Shown here: positions 6,415 through 6,415 of the stretch, piece by piece
Numbering within the stretch: the stretch's first letter is position 1
Layout of the letters: each line of letters starts with the position of its first letter
Assembly: GCA_045639045.1 (NCBI GenBank)
Contig: JAZUCI010000033.1
Location: forward strand, 1-6,415
Direction: 5' to 3'
Source of the DNA: SIG402 sp045639045
GTDB taxonomy: Bacteria > Bacillota > Clostridia > Christensenellales > Borkfalkiaceae
Length of the DNA stretch: 6,415 nt
Position numbers and translations under genes: made by a program
The notes under the pieces: generated by a model
Seen by the model: only the letters and a program-made list of their open reading frames with translations
The model's database searches: none
Told to the model about the DNA's origin: nothing

Positions 6415-6415
6415 G

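Overview
The window is entirely coding. It lies inside one very large gene on the minus strand that runs off both edges, so neither the start nor the natural stop codon is visible. Allowing for one frameshift near 3850-3858, about 2,140 residues of a single repetitive, probably secreted or cell-surface protein are encoded. There is no intergenic space, RNA gene, promoter, terminator, CRISPR array or mobile element. The many plus-strand open frames are antisense shadows.

Reading 6414 down to 2, the protein is built from a unit of about 330-365 residues (roughly 1.0-1.1 kb). Each unit has three parts in fixed order. First is a jelly-roll, carbohydrate-binding-like domain of the CBM4/9/CenC type, with N-G-x-F near its start, a D-G-(S/T) motif, G-V-x-Y-x-(V/L)-S-F in the middle and a terminal F-x-(D/I)-(D/E/N) strand. 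Second is a bacterial Ig-like beta domain with a Y-K-V core and a V-T-V-T-V last strand. Third is an InlB/Listeria-Bacteroides-type beta-grasp repeat with L-P-T, G-W and a final V-A-Y-Y or V-A-x-W strand. Seven units are at least partly present: 6414-6106 (5' truncated), 6105-5008, 5007-3967, 3966-2957, 2956-1910, 1909-923 and 922-2 (3' truncated). The carbohydrate-binding-like domains fall into two subtypes, and the following Ig-like domains tend to match, so the cassettes appear to have been duplicated together.

The main anomaly is in the fourth carbohydrate-binding-like domain. The upstream frame stops at 3811, while the downstream frame is open without interruption from 3856 to 2. One missing base restores a protein that matches the sister modules. 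This is a sequencing or assembly error, or a real inactivating or phase-varying mutation.

Organism: the architecture (InlB-type repeats, Ig-like and CenC-like modules in a giant protein), the moderate G+C judged by eye and the low cysteine content fit a surface protein of an anaerobic, gut-type Bacillota (Clostridia-like) bacterium, perhaps from a metagenome assembly. This is inference; no taxonomic marker is present. No catalytic domain, signal peptide, LPxTG, SLH or dockerin segment is visible, so the enzymatic role, if any, and the mode of anchoring lie outside the window.
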